From: Candidatus Sabulitectum sp.
GTDB lineage: Bacteria > Fermentibacterota > Fermentibacteria > Fermentibacterales > JCC-6
Direction of reading: 5' to 3'
Assembly: GCA_021107435.1 (NCBI GenBank)
Contig: JAIOSV010000056.1
Coordinates: forward strand, 1 to 42,143
Length of the DNA stretch: 42,143 nt
Below the pieces are notes generated by a model, which worked only from the letters and a program-made list of their open reading frames with translations, was not told the origin of the DNA and searched no databases. Both the position numbers and the translations under genes were made by a program. Positions 16,853-25,975 of this stretch are shown one piece after another; position 1 is the first letter of the stretch, and each line of letters begins with the position of its first letter.

Positions 16853-17596
16853 TTGAGTCCTAAGATTGAAAAGTACGGTAACTGGTTTTTGCAGCTTGCT
16901 TTAGCGCTGCTTGTGTTTTTCGGATTTCTCAGGCCGTATGTTATTGAGGCTTACAGAATTCCAACACCAAGCATGTCACCCACTCTTCCGGTGGGAGACC
17001 ACCTGCTTGTTCTGAAATCTGAGAACGGTCAGCAGATACCTTTTTCAGATCGGCTGCAGCCCATTCTGCACAATTTTCGCGGGGAGAGAAGATGGCTTCT
17101 TATGCCTGCCACAGGTTCTGTCGAGCTGGGCGAGAGCATTGTTTTTCGTTATCCCGCCAATGAGGAAGTAACCTTCATAAAAAGAGTTGTGGCAGTTGAA
17201 GGTGATTCAGTACGTGTGCGTAATGACACACTGTATGTGAACGGAGAGCCTTCTCCTTACGCGCTGGCACATCAGGACAGGCTGAACTCAAGCATTATAG
17301 ACGAGCAGTGGCCGGAATCTCTGCCGGGTCTTTACTCTTATGCGGAGGTGGCTGATCTGGCCTACAATGAGATTGCTTCCAATGTGGTTCTGGACAACAG
17401 CGGTAATCCTGTGTACATTGTTCCTGCGGGAAATGTTTTCATGATGGGTGACAACCGTGACCACTCCAGCGACAGCAGGATATGGGGTCCACTGGATCTT
17501 GAGCTGGTCAAGGGGCAGGCAGTTGTTACATACTGGTCCTGGCAGCCCGGTGCAGGGTTGCCGAAAATTGACAGGATTGCGAGGCTGGTTCGCTGA
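16853..17596 (+). CDS. lepB: Signal peptidase I
   Basis: A 247-residue S26 serine/lysine peptidase that removes signal peptides at the outer face of the inner membrane. One N-terminal transmembrane helix (about residues 11-26) is followed by box B PTPSMSPTL with the nucleophile S40, then the general base K110 in FIKRVV, and box E GDNRDHSSDSR. Translation starts at TTG 16853 behind GGGAGG. The insert between the Ser and Lys boxes is long. It would process the many exported proteins seen in this window, while lipoproteins would need LspA, which is not present here. Confidence 0.94.
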   Translation: MSPKIEKYGNWFLQLALALLVFFGFLRPYVIEAYRIPTPSMSPTLPVGDHLLVLKSENGQQIPFSDRLQPILHNFRGERRWLLMPATGSVELGESIVFRYPANEEVTFIKRVVAVEGDSVRVRNDTLYVNGEPSPYALAHQDRLNSSIIDEQWPESLPGLYSYAEVADLAYNEIASNVVLDNSGNPVYIVPAGNVFMMGDNRDHSSDSRIWGPLDLELVKGQAVVTYWSWQPGAGLPKIDRIARLVR

Positions 17597-17597
17597 C

Positions 17598-18521
17598 ATG
17601 GTGGTGGCACTACCCTACAGCAGTTGTTTTTTTAAAACTGTTCCGGTGATGTTTTTGAATCTTGATAAACTCGTCAGAGGTGGTGCGGAGTTCCGTGATT
17701 TCAAGAAGGATTGCTACTGGGAGATTCTGGACAGCAAAGGTGTATTCGCAAGATTAATTTTCAGACAGGGGAAACCATACTTCATACACGGTCTGGACTG
17801 TCTTGACTCAGATTCTTTCATAAACGCGATAAAAAGAGACAAGAGAGAGCTCTTTCTATCCTTTAATTTTCTTGAGAAAGGATCCCTTGGTCCGGTGATC
17901 AAGTATCTTTCAGAAGAACCTGTGCTTACAGAGCTGGACAATTCAAGCGGCGAGTTGATTCAGCTTTTGAAGTCTCTGAGAAAATCAGGTGAATCCGGAA
18001 TGATCAGTCTTCATATCGACTCGGGGATTGCGCTGGTACCTATCAGGGACGGCAAAATTTCCAAAGGTTTTCTTCCCGGAAGAACCATTCAGGGAAAAGC
18101 TCTTGTTGATTTCCTAAAATCCCCGGAAGGTTCGGGAATGGCGGAGTTTATTGACGGCGAAGTCGCAGAGCCATCTGCCCTGGGGATTGGAGAGATATCA
18201 CTGATTCTCTCTGCTGTGAATGCCTGGCTGGAATCACTTGGACCCGTCTGGCCCCAGAGCAGAGCACTTGTACCTGTTTACGTGGAAAAAATCAGATCCA
18301 GATATCCATCGCTTGAACCACTTGGTTATAACACTGAGGATTTAGTTAGTCTTGGAAGCTTTATTACCGATTCGTCGGATTTTCCTAAAGCTATGGCTCT
18401 GCTGATAAAATCTCTGTGCAAGAAACATCCTTCTCCGGAGACAGCTTTGAAGCTTTTCAAGCGGATTAACAAAGACAGAACTACGGCTTTGAAGTCCACG
18501 GGTTTATTGGATAACCTCTGA
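17598..18521 (+). CDS. Uncharacterised protein with DUF4388/PATAN-like repeats
   Basis: About 307 residues from ATG 17598, two bases after the lepB stop; ATG 17649 (MFLNLDKLVRGG) is a shorter alternative. No signal peptide or catalytic motif is seen. Two segments look like related modules: GVFARLIFRQGKPYFIHG and, later, GMISLHIDSGIALVPIRDG. Each is followed by a helix and a phrase such as LFLSFNFLEKG or GMAEFIDGEV, in the style of DUF4388/PATAN domains that occur in FCB and deltaproteobacterial signalling proteins. The C-terminal 120 residues are mainly helical. The gene may be cotranscribed with lepB. The domain assignment is tentative. Confidence 0.6.
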   Translation: MVVALPYSSCFFKTVPVMFLNLDKLVRGGAEFRDFKKDCYWEILDSKGVFARLIFRQGKPYFIHGLDCLDSDSFINAIKRDKRELFLSFNFLEKGSLGPVIKYLSEEPVLTELDNSSGELIQLLKSLRKSGESGMISLHIDSGIALVPIRDGKISKGFLPGRTIQGKALVDFLKSPEGSGMAEFIDGEVAEPSALGIGEISLILSAVNAWLESLGPVWPQSRALVPVYVEKIRSRYPSLEPLGYNTEDLVSLGSFITDSSDFPKAMALLIKSLCKKHPSPETALKLFKRINKDRTTALKSTGLLDNL

Positions 18522-19190
18522 TTATCTTTCCCTGTAGCGTCTGATGTCTTGATTTGAACCGATCAGCCACAGGAGATCGCCTTCATTGAGTATATCTTCC
18601 GGGTTTGGGATTCTGTAATCGTAATTACCGTTTTCCTTCATTTTTCCGAAGAAGGCAATGTTTATCCCGTAGGTTCTGCGAATGTCCAGTTGCTTGATCA
18701 TCTTTCCGATCATTGTCTTTCCCGGTTCAGTGACGATGAGATCCATACCGGATCTTAGCCGTACATATTCCTTTACTCCTGAATATGTGATAGCTCTGGC
18801 CTCAGTGATTCCCTGTTCATGCTCGGGGCGGTAAACTTTGTCCGCGCCAACCGCATTGAGGATTTTTTCTTCTCTGTCGTTGCTTGCCCGGCTGTATACG
18901 GTGACTCCCAGATCCTTGAGAATTTTTGTTATTATCACAGTATTCCCGAAGTTTTCTCCAATTGCCACAATGGCCAGATCCAGGTTTCCTATTCCGTACC
19001 CCTTCAACTGCTTCTCATTTGTGCAGTCAAAACAGATAGCATTGTAAACCTTACTGGATATATTGTTCACAAGTTCCTGTTTGATGTCAATTGCAACAAC
19101 TTCGGCATTTTGTATGATCAGTTCATTTGCAAGGCTGCTTCCGAAGGTGCCCAGGCCGATAACTGCGATTTTCTTGGGTTTTTTCTGCAT
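18522..19190 (-). CDS. ktrA: Potassium uptake regulator KtrA (RCK domains)
   Basis: A 222-residue cytoplasmic ring-forming regulator of the Ktr potassium channel. The N-terminal Rossmann (RCK_N/TrkA-N) domain has VIGLGTFGSSLA and an acidic residue at the end of the second strand (AIDIKQE), as expected for NAD(H)/ATP-type binding. The last roughly 80 residues form an RCK_C domain. It begins six bases after the ktrB stop, and the ribosome binding site AGGAAAAA overlaps that stop. Its own stop directly abuts the stop of the DUF4388-like gene on the other strand. Confidence 0.93.
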   Translation of the reverse strand: MQKKPKKIAVIGLGTFGSSLANELIIQNAEVVAIDIKQELVNNISSKVYNAICFDCTNEKQLKGYGIGNLDLAIVAIGENFGNTVIITKILKDLGVTVYSRASNDREEKILNAVGADKVYRPEHEQGITEARAITYSGVKEYVRLRSGMDLIVTEPGKTMIGKMIKQLDIRRTYGINIAFFGKMKENGNYDYRIPNPEDILNEGDLLWLIGSNQDIRRYRER

Positions 19191-19196
19191 TTTTTC

Positions 19197-20930
19197 CTAC
19201 CCTATGGTTATTCTGGCTTCCGGATAACTGTACAGTGAAGACCTGACTCTTGAAGTGGCTGCGGCCAGAGTTGCCGGTGCGGTCCTTCCAATGAACATGG
19301 TAACAATGATAATCAATTTGCCTGCCGAGGACAGATATGAAGTGACTCCGGTGGAAAGCCCCACGGTTCCGAACGCGCTCATTGACTCGAAAATGTAATC
19401 CATGTCGGAGTAGGTATTTCCGTTGTTTGTTTCAGTAATAAGAAGGAGAAAGCTGCTTATGCCGAAAGTTGCCATTCCGATTAGAAGAATAGCGCCGGCC
19501 CGTTGAAGATCGAAATTCGGAATTCGTCTTCTCCAGATCTCCGGTGTCTTTCTGCGGAGAATCAGAGATCTGAGTGAGAGTACAAGAAGGCCGACAGTGG
19601 TGGTTTTCACTCCCCCGCCGGTACCGCCTGGAGAGGCGCCGATAAACATGAGAATCAGGAAGAACCATTTCACCGGGGAGAGGAGACTTGAGGTTGGTAC
19701 AGTATTGAAACCGGCGGTGCGGGGGGTGACTCCCTGAAGGTAGCTGTTGGCGAGCTTCTGCCAGATGCTCATTCCCGACAGCGTGTTGTTCCATTCGAGA
19801 ATCAGAAACAAACCTGAACCCAGAACCACAAGTATTGCGGTTATTATCAGTACGAATCTTGTCTGCACAGGAAGAACCCTCTTTCTTCCAGCTTTCATCC
19901 TTATCAGCCAGTGTCTTCCAAGTGTGGTTAGAAGCATGAAGCCCAGCCCGCCGAGAACAATCATTGAGCCAATGATTAATGAGGTGGATGGAGAATCAGC
20001 GAACATCTCAAGATTGGTGGTATTCAAGCTGAATCCGGCGTTGCAGAAAGCACTTATGCTGTGAAAGATGGACTGCCATACAGTGTGCCCTGTTGACCAG
20101 TCCAGCCCTTCCATTCCTGTCCATGTGTTGTACAGCAGCAGTGCTCCAACTGTCTCAATGGTCAGTGTCCATACAAGAATGGAGAGCAGTATGTGTTTCA
20201 AATCATTTGTAAATTCACTGTCCATGAGGCGTGAAAGGTTCGCTGCGCCCGCCAGTCCCATCTGCTGCCCGAAAGACAATGCAAAGAAGGCGGCGAAAGT
20301 CATTAATCCCAATCCTCCAACTTGAATCAGTAGAAGGATGATCAACTGGCCTATGAATGTGAAGTCGGTGCCGGTGTTCATAACTATCAGACCGGTAACA
20401 CAGGTAGCACTTGTAGATGTAAAAAGGGCATCAACCAGCGATATGCCTGTTGTGGTAGCCCTTGGGGTCATAAGAAGAACTGTCCCCGACAGGATGACCA
20501 TAGTGAAGCTTGACCCGAGGATCAGGGCTGGTGACACGTTACCGGCAAGCCTGGTCAGTTCGCTGAATACCATAATGGATGCCATGGCAACCAGATATCC
20601 GTTTGTAACAGGGGTTACTGCCCAGTCGTGGATGTTGCCGGTAATCTTGCTGCTGATCAATGCAGTAAATATTCCCGCCAGGAAAAAGACGCTTAGAATC
20701 ATCTGCCAGGGTCTGCTCTTGATGTCATTCCAGCCTCTGGTGGAACTTAGAATGGCAATGAAAAGAGCTGTGGTTTCCAGAAAAAGAACAACTTGAAGCG
20801 AATCGAGCACGAGGATATTATCGAAATGAAATAGATATCTGAAGAGAATAAGTGCAATAATGGCCAATATATTGTAAATGCTGAGTGGCCATTCAAGCAG
20901 AACTTTTTTCCATTCAGGCTTCTTCGACAA
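19197..20930 (-). CDS. ktrB: Trk/Ktr-type potassium transporter membrane subunit KtrB
   Basis: A 577-residue potassium translocation subunit. The four selectivity-filter loops are visible in order: SATCVTGL, SAFCNAGFS, VTPRTAGFN and SAFGTVGLSTG. The protein is longer than the roughly 450 residues of many KtrB proteins, because of about 100 extra hydrophobic N-terminal residues forming three or four added helices before the first pore repeat. The frame opens at ATG 20957, but TTG 20930 has GGGAGG seven bases upstream and was preferred. It is expressed with ktrA and provides regulated potassium uptake, the counterpart of the MscS channel nearby. Confidence 0.93.
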   Translation of the reverse strand: MSKKPEWKKVLLEWPLSIYNILAIIALILFRYLFHFDNILVLDSLQVVLFLETTALFIAILSSTRGWNDIKSRPWQMILSVFFLAGIFTALISSKITGNIHDWAVTPVTNGYLVAMASIMVFSELTRLAGNVSPALILGSSFTMVILSGTVLLMTPRATTTGISLVDALFTSTSATCVTGLIVMNTGTDFTFIGQLIILLLIQVGGLGLMTFAAFFALSFGQQMGLAGAANLSRLMDSEFTNDLKHILLSILVWTLTIETVGALLLYNTWTGMEGLDWSTGHTVWQSIFHSISAFCNAGFSLNTTNLEMFADSPSTSLIIGSMIVLGGLGFMLLTTLGRHWLIRMKAGRKRVLPVQTRFVLIITAILVVLGSGLFLILEWNNTLSGMSIWQKLANSYLQGVTPRTAGFNTVPTSSLLSPVKWFFLILMFIGASPGGTGGGVKTTTVGLLVLSLRSLILRRKTPEIWRRRIPNFDLQRAGAILLIGMATFGISSFLLLITETNNGNTYSDMDYIFESMSAFGTVGLSTGVTSYLSSAGKLIIIVTMFIGRTAPATLAAATSRVRSSLYSYPEARITIG

Positions 20931-20945
20931 AGTGTTTCCTCCCTG

Positions 20946-20975
20946 TTGCCCTTTCAAGCATATTCAAACTATACA
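20946..20975 (+). promoter_or_regulatory. Predicted promoter of the long fba-pyr-cell wall operon
   Basis: TTGCCC at 20946-20951 and TATACA at 20970-20975 with 18-base spacing, 46 bases before the aldolase ATG. It lies in the narrow divergent gap with ktrB. A good AAGGAGA ribosome binding site follows at 21008-21014. No attenuator-like hairpin or riboswitch is recognised in the short leader. Confidence 0.45.
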
Positions 20976-21020
20976 GATTTTGATCGGTAAGCGAAATAAT
21001 AACGAAAAAGGAGACAAAGA

Positions 21021-22283
21021 ATGGACGCTTCTCTTTACCAGCGGTTTCTGGAACTTAGACCATTGAATGTTATCAACGCTCTTCCCGGGAGTAGATGTGC
21101 CCTTGTTAGCGGTCGTGATATTGCCCGGGTTGCCGAAGAAAACCAGGCTATTGTTATGGCCTGTAACATCAGAAATCCGCTAAGCGCTCTGGGAATACTC
21201 ACTGCGGCAAAAAAAGCAGACAGCTTTGTTCTTCTTGAGCTGGCAAAATCAGAGGCAACATACACTGGTGTTAATTTTTCCAATCTGCCTTCTCTTGCCA
21301 TGTCCTATTCCAGTCAACTTGGCGACCATGTGGTTTATTCACTTCACATGGATCACTTCGCTATCAAATCTCCTGATGATCTTATGGACGCGTTAGCGGC
21401 TGTTCCAAACGCTATTTCCATGGGATGGACCTCAGTGGCAATTGATGCCTCACATAATCACGACTGGGAGAATCTGATGTACACCAGGGATCTTGCCATG
21501 CACATTCCCCCCTACATCGGTCTGGAAACTGAAGTTGGAGAGATAAAAGGTGCCGGTGTTCTCACCACAGTTGAAGAAGCGGAATACTACATAGGCGGGT
21601 TGAATGCCTGGGGCATTTTCCCGGATTTTCTGGCCATCAGCAATGGATCCAAGCATGGTACTTATGATATTTCCGCCGGAGAGGATGAGGGCATTGACCT
21701 GCAACGAACAAGAGCTATTGCTGATGCCATAGCGAAGTACGGAGTTACAATCGCCCAGCACGGTATCAGTGGAACCCCCCTGAACAAGGTGGGGCATTTC
21801 AGGGAGTACGGCATAAACAAGGGCAATGTTGGAACTCTGTGGCAGAATATTGTTTTCGGCCTTGAAATGGATTCCGAGAGCGGCAATGCGGTTATGGACT
21901 GCGGAAGCTATGTGAAGAGATCTGACAAAGGTATTCCCACCGAGCTCTGGAGGAGGATGGTAAAAGCCGCTGACGCAAAGGGATGGCCCAGGAATTCCGG
22001 TAATTACAAGAAGCTTAATCTTCCCTTTCACTCGGAAATAATGGCTTTGCCCAACGAGTATCGTACGAGAATACTTGATGAAACAGAGAAATGGGCTCTC
22101 AGATTTTTTGAAGCATTTGGCTCGGTGGGACTGGGCTCTGAAGTAATAAAGACCATTGTTCAGAGAGAGGACTGGAACCCCACACCGGTAAGAGAGATAG
22201 TTGCCGACAGAGGCGAATCCACAGCGGCAAATGCCCCTGATGGAGGGTCTGCAACAGACGACGGAAAGGATTACTCGGACTGA
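21021..22283 (+). CDS. Class II fructose-bisphosphate aldolase family protein
   Basis: A 420-residue zinc aldolase-family protein. The catalytic Asp and first zinc His lie in SLHMDH. The LETEVGEIKGAG block matches the ELEGELG-type motif, SNGSKHGTYD carries a second zinc His, and QHGISGTP carries the third. The length exceeds the usual 300-360 residues, with an extra N-terminal region of about 40 residues and a C-terminal extension ending in an Asp/Gly-rich tail. The family mostly cleaves fructose-1,6-bisphosphate, but tagatose-bisphosphate or other sugars are possible. It opens the long operon behind a strong AAGGAGA site. Confidence 0.85.
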   Translation: MDASLYQRFLELRPLNVINALPGSRCALVSGRDIARVAEENQAIVMACNIRNPLSALGILTAAKKADSFVLLELAKSEATYTGVNFSNLPSLAMSYSSQLGDHVVYSLHMDHFAIKSPDDLMDALAAVPNAISMGWTSVAIDASHNHDWENLMYTRDLAMHIPPYIGLETEVGEIKGAGVLTTVEEAEYYIGGLNAWGIFPDFLAISNGSKHGTYDISAGEDEGIDLQRTRAIADAIAKYGVTIAQHGISGTPLNKVGHFREYGINKGNVGTLWQNIVFGLEMDSESGNAVMDCGSYVKRSDKGIPTELWRRMVKAADAKGWPRNSGNYKKLNLPFHSEIMALPNEYRTRILDETEKWALRFFEAFGSVGLGSEVIKTIVQREDWNPTPVREIVADRGESTAANAPDGGSATDDGKDYSD

Positions 22284-22287
22284 GTCG

Positions 22288-23559
22288 ATGGATGACACAA
22301 GAGAGATTCTTCAGGGAGTAAGGCTCCTTAACCCCCTTGGCGGCTTTGACGGTGTGGTTGATGTCGCTGTTCAGCGAGGTTCTGTTCTATGGATCCGGAA
22401 GGCTTCCTGCGACCCTTCGGGGCTCTGGCTGCTGCCTGGTCTGGTTGACATGCATGTTCACCTCAGAACTCCAGGTTACGAGGATGCCGAGACACTTGAA
22501 ACTGGACTTCGCGCCGCGGTAGCAGGTGGTGTAACCCGCGTGGGTATGATGCCCAACACCACACCGGTACTGGATTCGCTGAGTCTTACACAGTCAGTGA
22601 AGAAAAAAGGGGAATCCCTCGGCCTTGCACGGATAGAACCAATTCCATGTGTTACATGTGGTTGTGCCGGGGAGGTCTGCATTGATCTTGAAAGTTTCGC
22701 AAATCGCGGTATTACGTGTTTCAGCGATGACGGAAGCCCTGTGGAGAGTGATAAAGCATTGCTGGATGCTTTTCATCGTGTTGCCTGCTTCAACGGGGTT
22801 ATTATTGAGCATCCCGAAGTGACTGCCATGGCTGCCGGAGGATCTGTCAATCTGGGTCGCGCTTCAACTGAAACCGGAGCACGGGGAATACCTGAAAGCG
22901 CTGAGTATCTTGATGTCAAAAGATGCATAGATATTCTTCGTGATTCCCGGAGCGGTGCACGGCTTCATCTTACGCATTTATCATCTCCTGAGAGTGTTCG
23001 GCTGGTTTACGGGGCTGTTTCAGAGGGGCTTAAGGTTACATGTGATGTAACTCCGCATCACCTTGCCCTGGACGAAGCGACAGTGATTGCCAGGGGACCT
23101 GTCGCGAAAATGAATCCTCCTCTTCGATCAGAAGAAAGCAGGAAGAGTATAGTGGACATGATCAGACGGGGAATGGTTACCGCCATTGCAAGCGATCATG
23201 CTCCCCACACTGCCCGCAGAAAGGAACTGCCCCTTTCCACGGCCGCATTTGGAATAACCGGGCTGGAGACACTGCTTTCAGTTACGCTGGACATTCTGGG
23301 CAGAGAGGCTGGAATGCGTCCACTGAACATTATTCGTCTGCTTACTACAGCACCCGCAGCTATTCTTAACACTGCGCTGCCTGATATCGCCGCAGGAAAA
23401 TCATTAAACATGATACTTTTCGATCCGGAACTTGAGTGGACATACTCCAGAACTTTTTCCAATTCATCAAATTCCCCTTTCTTTGGAGAAAGGCTTAAAG
23501 GGAGGGTTGTCAGGGTCTGGTTTGAAAGAGAGCTATACAGGGAGGGTGAATTTGTATAA
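22288..23559 (+). CDS. pyrC: Dihydroorotase
   Basis: A 423-residue type I dihydroorotase, which closes carbamoyl-aspartate to dihydroorotate in pyrimidine synthesis. Metal ligands H56 and H58 lie in DMHVHLRTPG. The later His ligands are in HLTHLS and CDVTPHH, and the last metal Asp is in IASDHAPHT. The start was set at ATG 22288, four bases after the aldolase stop; earlier in-frame starts at 22201 and 22240 lie inside the aldolase gene. The end overlaps the TPR lipoprotein gene by eight bases. The aspartate transcarbamoylase gene is not in the window. Confidence 0.94.
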   Translation: MDDTREILQGVRLLNPLGGFDGVVDVAVQRGSVLWIRKASCDPSGLWLLPGLVDMHVHLRTPGYEDAETLETGLRAAVAGGVTRVGMMPNTTPVLDSLSLTQSVKKKGESLGLARIEPIPCVTCGCAGEVCIDLESFANRGITCFSDDGSPVESDKALLDAFHRVACFNGVIIEHPEVTAMAAGGSVNLGRASTETGARGIPESAEYLDVKRCIDILRDSRSGARLHLTHLSSPESVRLVYGAVSEGLKVTCDVTPHHLALDEATVIARGPVAKMNPPLRSEESRKSIVDMIRRGMVTAIASDHAPHTARRKELPLSTAAFGITGLETLLSVTLDILGREAGMRPLNIIRLLTTAPAAILNTALPDIAAGKSLNMILFDPELEWTYSRTFSNSSNSPFFGERLKGRVVRVWFERELYREGEFV

Positions 23560-25207
23560 ACTTGTTGTTCCCATTCTGATACTCCTTATGGGTGGATGTG
23601 CTTACTACAACACATTCTACAATGCCAGATCCAGCTATGAGGAAGCTTTTGAGTATGCCAGGGAACACCCGGATGATCCCGCGCAGCATGAGAAGACTTT
23701 ACTGGACAATGCTATCGCTGGAGCAGGAAGGGTTCTTGCAAGGCATCCGGAGAGCAGATGGGTGGATGATGCTCAACTGCTTCTTGGGAATGCCCTGCTT
23801 CTGCGGGGGCAGAGATCTCTTGTGGGAAGCGGTACCAGTGATTTCCAGGAAGCCATGATGTCATTTGCTTCTGTTATTGTCATGACTGATAACCAGTCTC
23901 TTCTTGACAGAGCCAGGCTCGGTCAGGGAAAGGCTGCTATTGAGCTTGGAAGGTTTCACGACGCAGCTGCTGCTCTGCTGGAGGTCTCAAGCGAGAATAA
24001 TCGAAGACATGCACTGAGCCGTTTGCTTCTGTGTGAGGCATATCTGGAATCCGGTCAGCCCGAACTTGCGGCCTCCGTGTTTGACACACTTGCTCCATCC
24101 GGAGGAGACAGTCTCAAAGCAGAATACTACATCACCGGGGGAGAAATTCTCACTGCTCTGGGAATGCCTGACAGCGGTGCGGTTATGTGCCTCCGCGCTA
24201 CCGCCATTGAGGAGCGGGGGGAAGTTTTTTACCGGGCTCTTGTTACCGCTGCCGAATTATACGTTGAAGCAGGGATGCCGGAGAAAGCGTCACAGGAACT
24301 CAACAGACTTCTGCTTGGTTATCGTTCAGACAGGGAAATGGCTGATATTTCTTTACTCAAGGGCAGAGCAGATGAACTGGCCGGCGACACAGACGGGGCT
24401 CTGACAGCTTACCTTGATGCTGCTGAGCTGGACAGCTACAGAGAAACAGGAGCCGAGGCTCTGTACCGCCGGGCTGTTCTTCTTGAACAGGGAGAGAGGT
24501 ACGATGAAGCTCTGCTGGCTCTGGGTGAATGCGCGTCGCGTTCAGGCAATTTTATGTGGTTGAGACTTGCCGCGAACAGAGAGAGGAATCTGAACCTCTT
24601 CATTGTCTATTCCGACAGCGCGAATACAGCTGGCGGAGTGGATAAGGTGCATTACAGTCTGCTTGCCGCGGAAAAACGACTTGATCTTTACGGAATGGAT
24701 TCAGCGGCTCTGGAAGGCTTCCGTCAGGTAGTTGATTCTGATCACATACTGTTTTCCTCAATGGCTCTGGTTTTTCTGGTAGACAATGGTGGAATATCCG
24801 CCGATTCAACCGAGATGGTGTTACTGTCCGTTTTAAATAGAATACCGGAGAGCGATCTTGCGGGTAGAATAGAAGAAAGACTGGGCCTGCCACCAGGGAA
24901 TACCGCGTCCGCGAGACCCTCTGCCGTGCTTGAAAGAGCCTGGGCGCAGATTGAAATTCAAGAATGGGAATCCGCATGGTCAGGCCTTGATAATCTTCTT
25001 GAATCCCCATTCGGATATGAAGTAAGAGCGGAAGCCCTGTGGGTCGCTTATGTTGCCTCAGAGGGAGCAAGGATGGATGATGGAATCGTCAGTGGTTACC
25101 TCAAAGAGCTTACAGATGAATACCCGGAGACTCCTCAGGGCAAAGAAGCGGCACTGAGGCGGGCTGTTGGACTGGAAGAGGAAGATCCGGAAGACGATGA
25201 GGAGTAG
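23552..25207 (+). CDS. TPR-repeat lipoprotein
   Basis: A 551-residue lipoprotein. The signal MYKLVVPILILLMGGC places the lipidated Cys at 16, followed by AYYNTFYNARSSYEEAFEYA. Many degenerate TPR units follow, for example EKASQELNRLLLGY, ALTAYLDAAELD and ALYRRAVLLEQGERYDEALL, spread over about residues 30-530. The tail is very acidic (EEEDPEDDEE). Translation begins at TTG 23552 with GGGAGGG just upstream, inside the end of pyrC. The CAYYNTFYNA pattern is common in FCB-type lipoproteins that may work as envelope assembly scaffolds. No enzyme motif is seen. Confidence 0.85.
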   Translation: MYKLVVPILILLMGGCAYYNTFYNARSSYEEAFEYAREHPDDPAQHEKTLLDNAIAGAGRVLARHPESRWVDDAQLLLGNALLLRGQRSLVGSGTSDFQEAMMSFASVIVMTDNQSLLDRARLGQGKAAIELGRFHDAAAALLEVSSENNRRHALSRLLLCEAYLESGQPELAASVFDTLAPSGGDSLKAEYYITGGEILTALGMPDSGAVMCLRATAIEERGEVFYRALVTAAELYVEAGMPEKASQELNRLLLGYRSDREMADISLLKGRADELAGDTDGALTAYLDAAELDSYRETGAEALYRRAVLLEQGERYDEALLALGECASRSGNFMWLRLAANRERNLNLFIVYSDSANTAGGVDKVHYSLLAAEKRLDLYGMDSAALEGFRQVVDSDHILFSSMALVFLVDNGGISADSTEMVLLSVLNRIPESDLAGRIEERLGLPPGNTASARPSAVLERAWAQIEIQEWESAWSGLDNLLESPFGYEVRAEALWVAYVASEGARMDDGIVSGYLKELTDEYPETPQGKEAALRRAVGLEEEDPEDDEE

Positions 25208-25210
25208 CTG

Positions 25211-25975
25211 TTGAGTGCAATTCGAGATTTTGATTGTGCGGTGAAGCACAGCGAACAGATGCTTCCCGGTGTCGTGAGAATTGTTTTTGATTGCGCTGAG
25301 ATTGCGTCTGCTGCCTTTCCCGGACAATTTGTTCAGATAGAGCCTTCTCCTGACGCTTTTCCTGTGACCAGAAGGCCGATTACGATAAATCGTCTCACAA
25401 AAAATGGATTTGAACTGCTGTTTGATGTGGTTGGCCGGGGCACTGAACTCATGGCTGAGATGAAACCGGGAGATATGGTCAGGGTTCTGGGACCGCTCGG
25501 CATCGGCTGGGCGATTGACCCCGGGTCAAGCTGGTTACTCATAGGTGGAGGCCTCGGGGCCGCCGGTTTCCAGTTTCTCATGGATTCAGTTGTGTCAGCA
25601 ACGGTACTTATCGGGGCTTCCAGTTCAGACAGGGTGATTCCACTGGAAGCATGTCATGTAGTTACAGAAGATGGTTCTCTGGGAGGAAAGGGGCTTGTCA
25701 CAGCGCTAATTTCTGAAAAACTTCTGGATGAAACGGATTCTATAGCGGTTTGCGGTCCAGTCGCGATGATGGAAGCAGTGTGGAACACTATTCCCGAAAA
25801 GCACAGAGACAAGGTGCAGGTTTCCACAGAGAGTCGCATGGGCTGCGGCTGGGGGGTTTGTGACGGTTGTTCAATTCCCGTTTCAGGAGGCGGCTACAAA
25901 AAGTGTTGTCAGGAAGGCCCCGTTTTTCCCGGCGTTGAGATCGATTGGAAGCGATGGAAGGAGGCCGGTTTATGA
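25211..25975 (+). CDS. pyrK: Dihydroorotate dehydrogenase electron-transfer subunit
   Basis: A 254-residue FAD and [2Fe-2S] subunit that passes electrons from dihydroorotate oxidation to NAD. FAD binding: FPVTRRPITINR and the following GRGTELM. The NAD-side glycine loop is IGGGLGAAGF. The cluster cysteines are in SRMGCGWGVCDGC and the later KKCC, so all four are present. Translation begins at TTG 25211 with GAGGAG about seven bases upstream. The stop overlaps the pyrD start as ATGA. Together with PyrD this forms the class 1B heterotetramer. Confidence 0.94.
   Translation: MSAIRDFDCAVKHSEQMLPGVVRIVFDCAEIASAAFPGQFVQIEPSPDAFPVTRRPITINRLTKNGFELLFDVVGRGTELMAEMKPGDMVRVLGPLGIGWAIDPGSSWLLIGGGLGAAGFQFLMDSVVSATVLIGASSSDRVIPLEACHVVTEDGSLGGKGLVTALISEKLLDETDSIAVCGPVAMMEAVWNTIPEKHRDKVQVSTESRMGCGWGVCDGCSIPVSGGGYKKCCQEGPVFPGVEIDWKRWKEAGL

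Noticed and set aside
21450-22298. Minus-strand frame opposite the aldolase gene
   Set aside because: Shadow of the aldolase, whose metal motifs are continuous on the plus strand.
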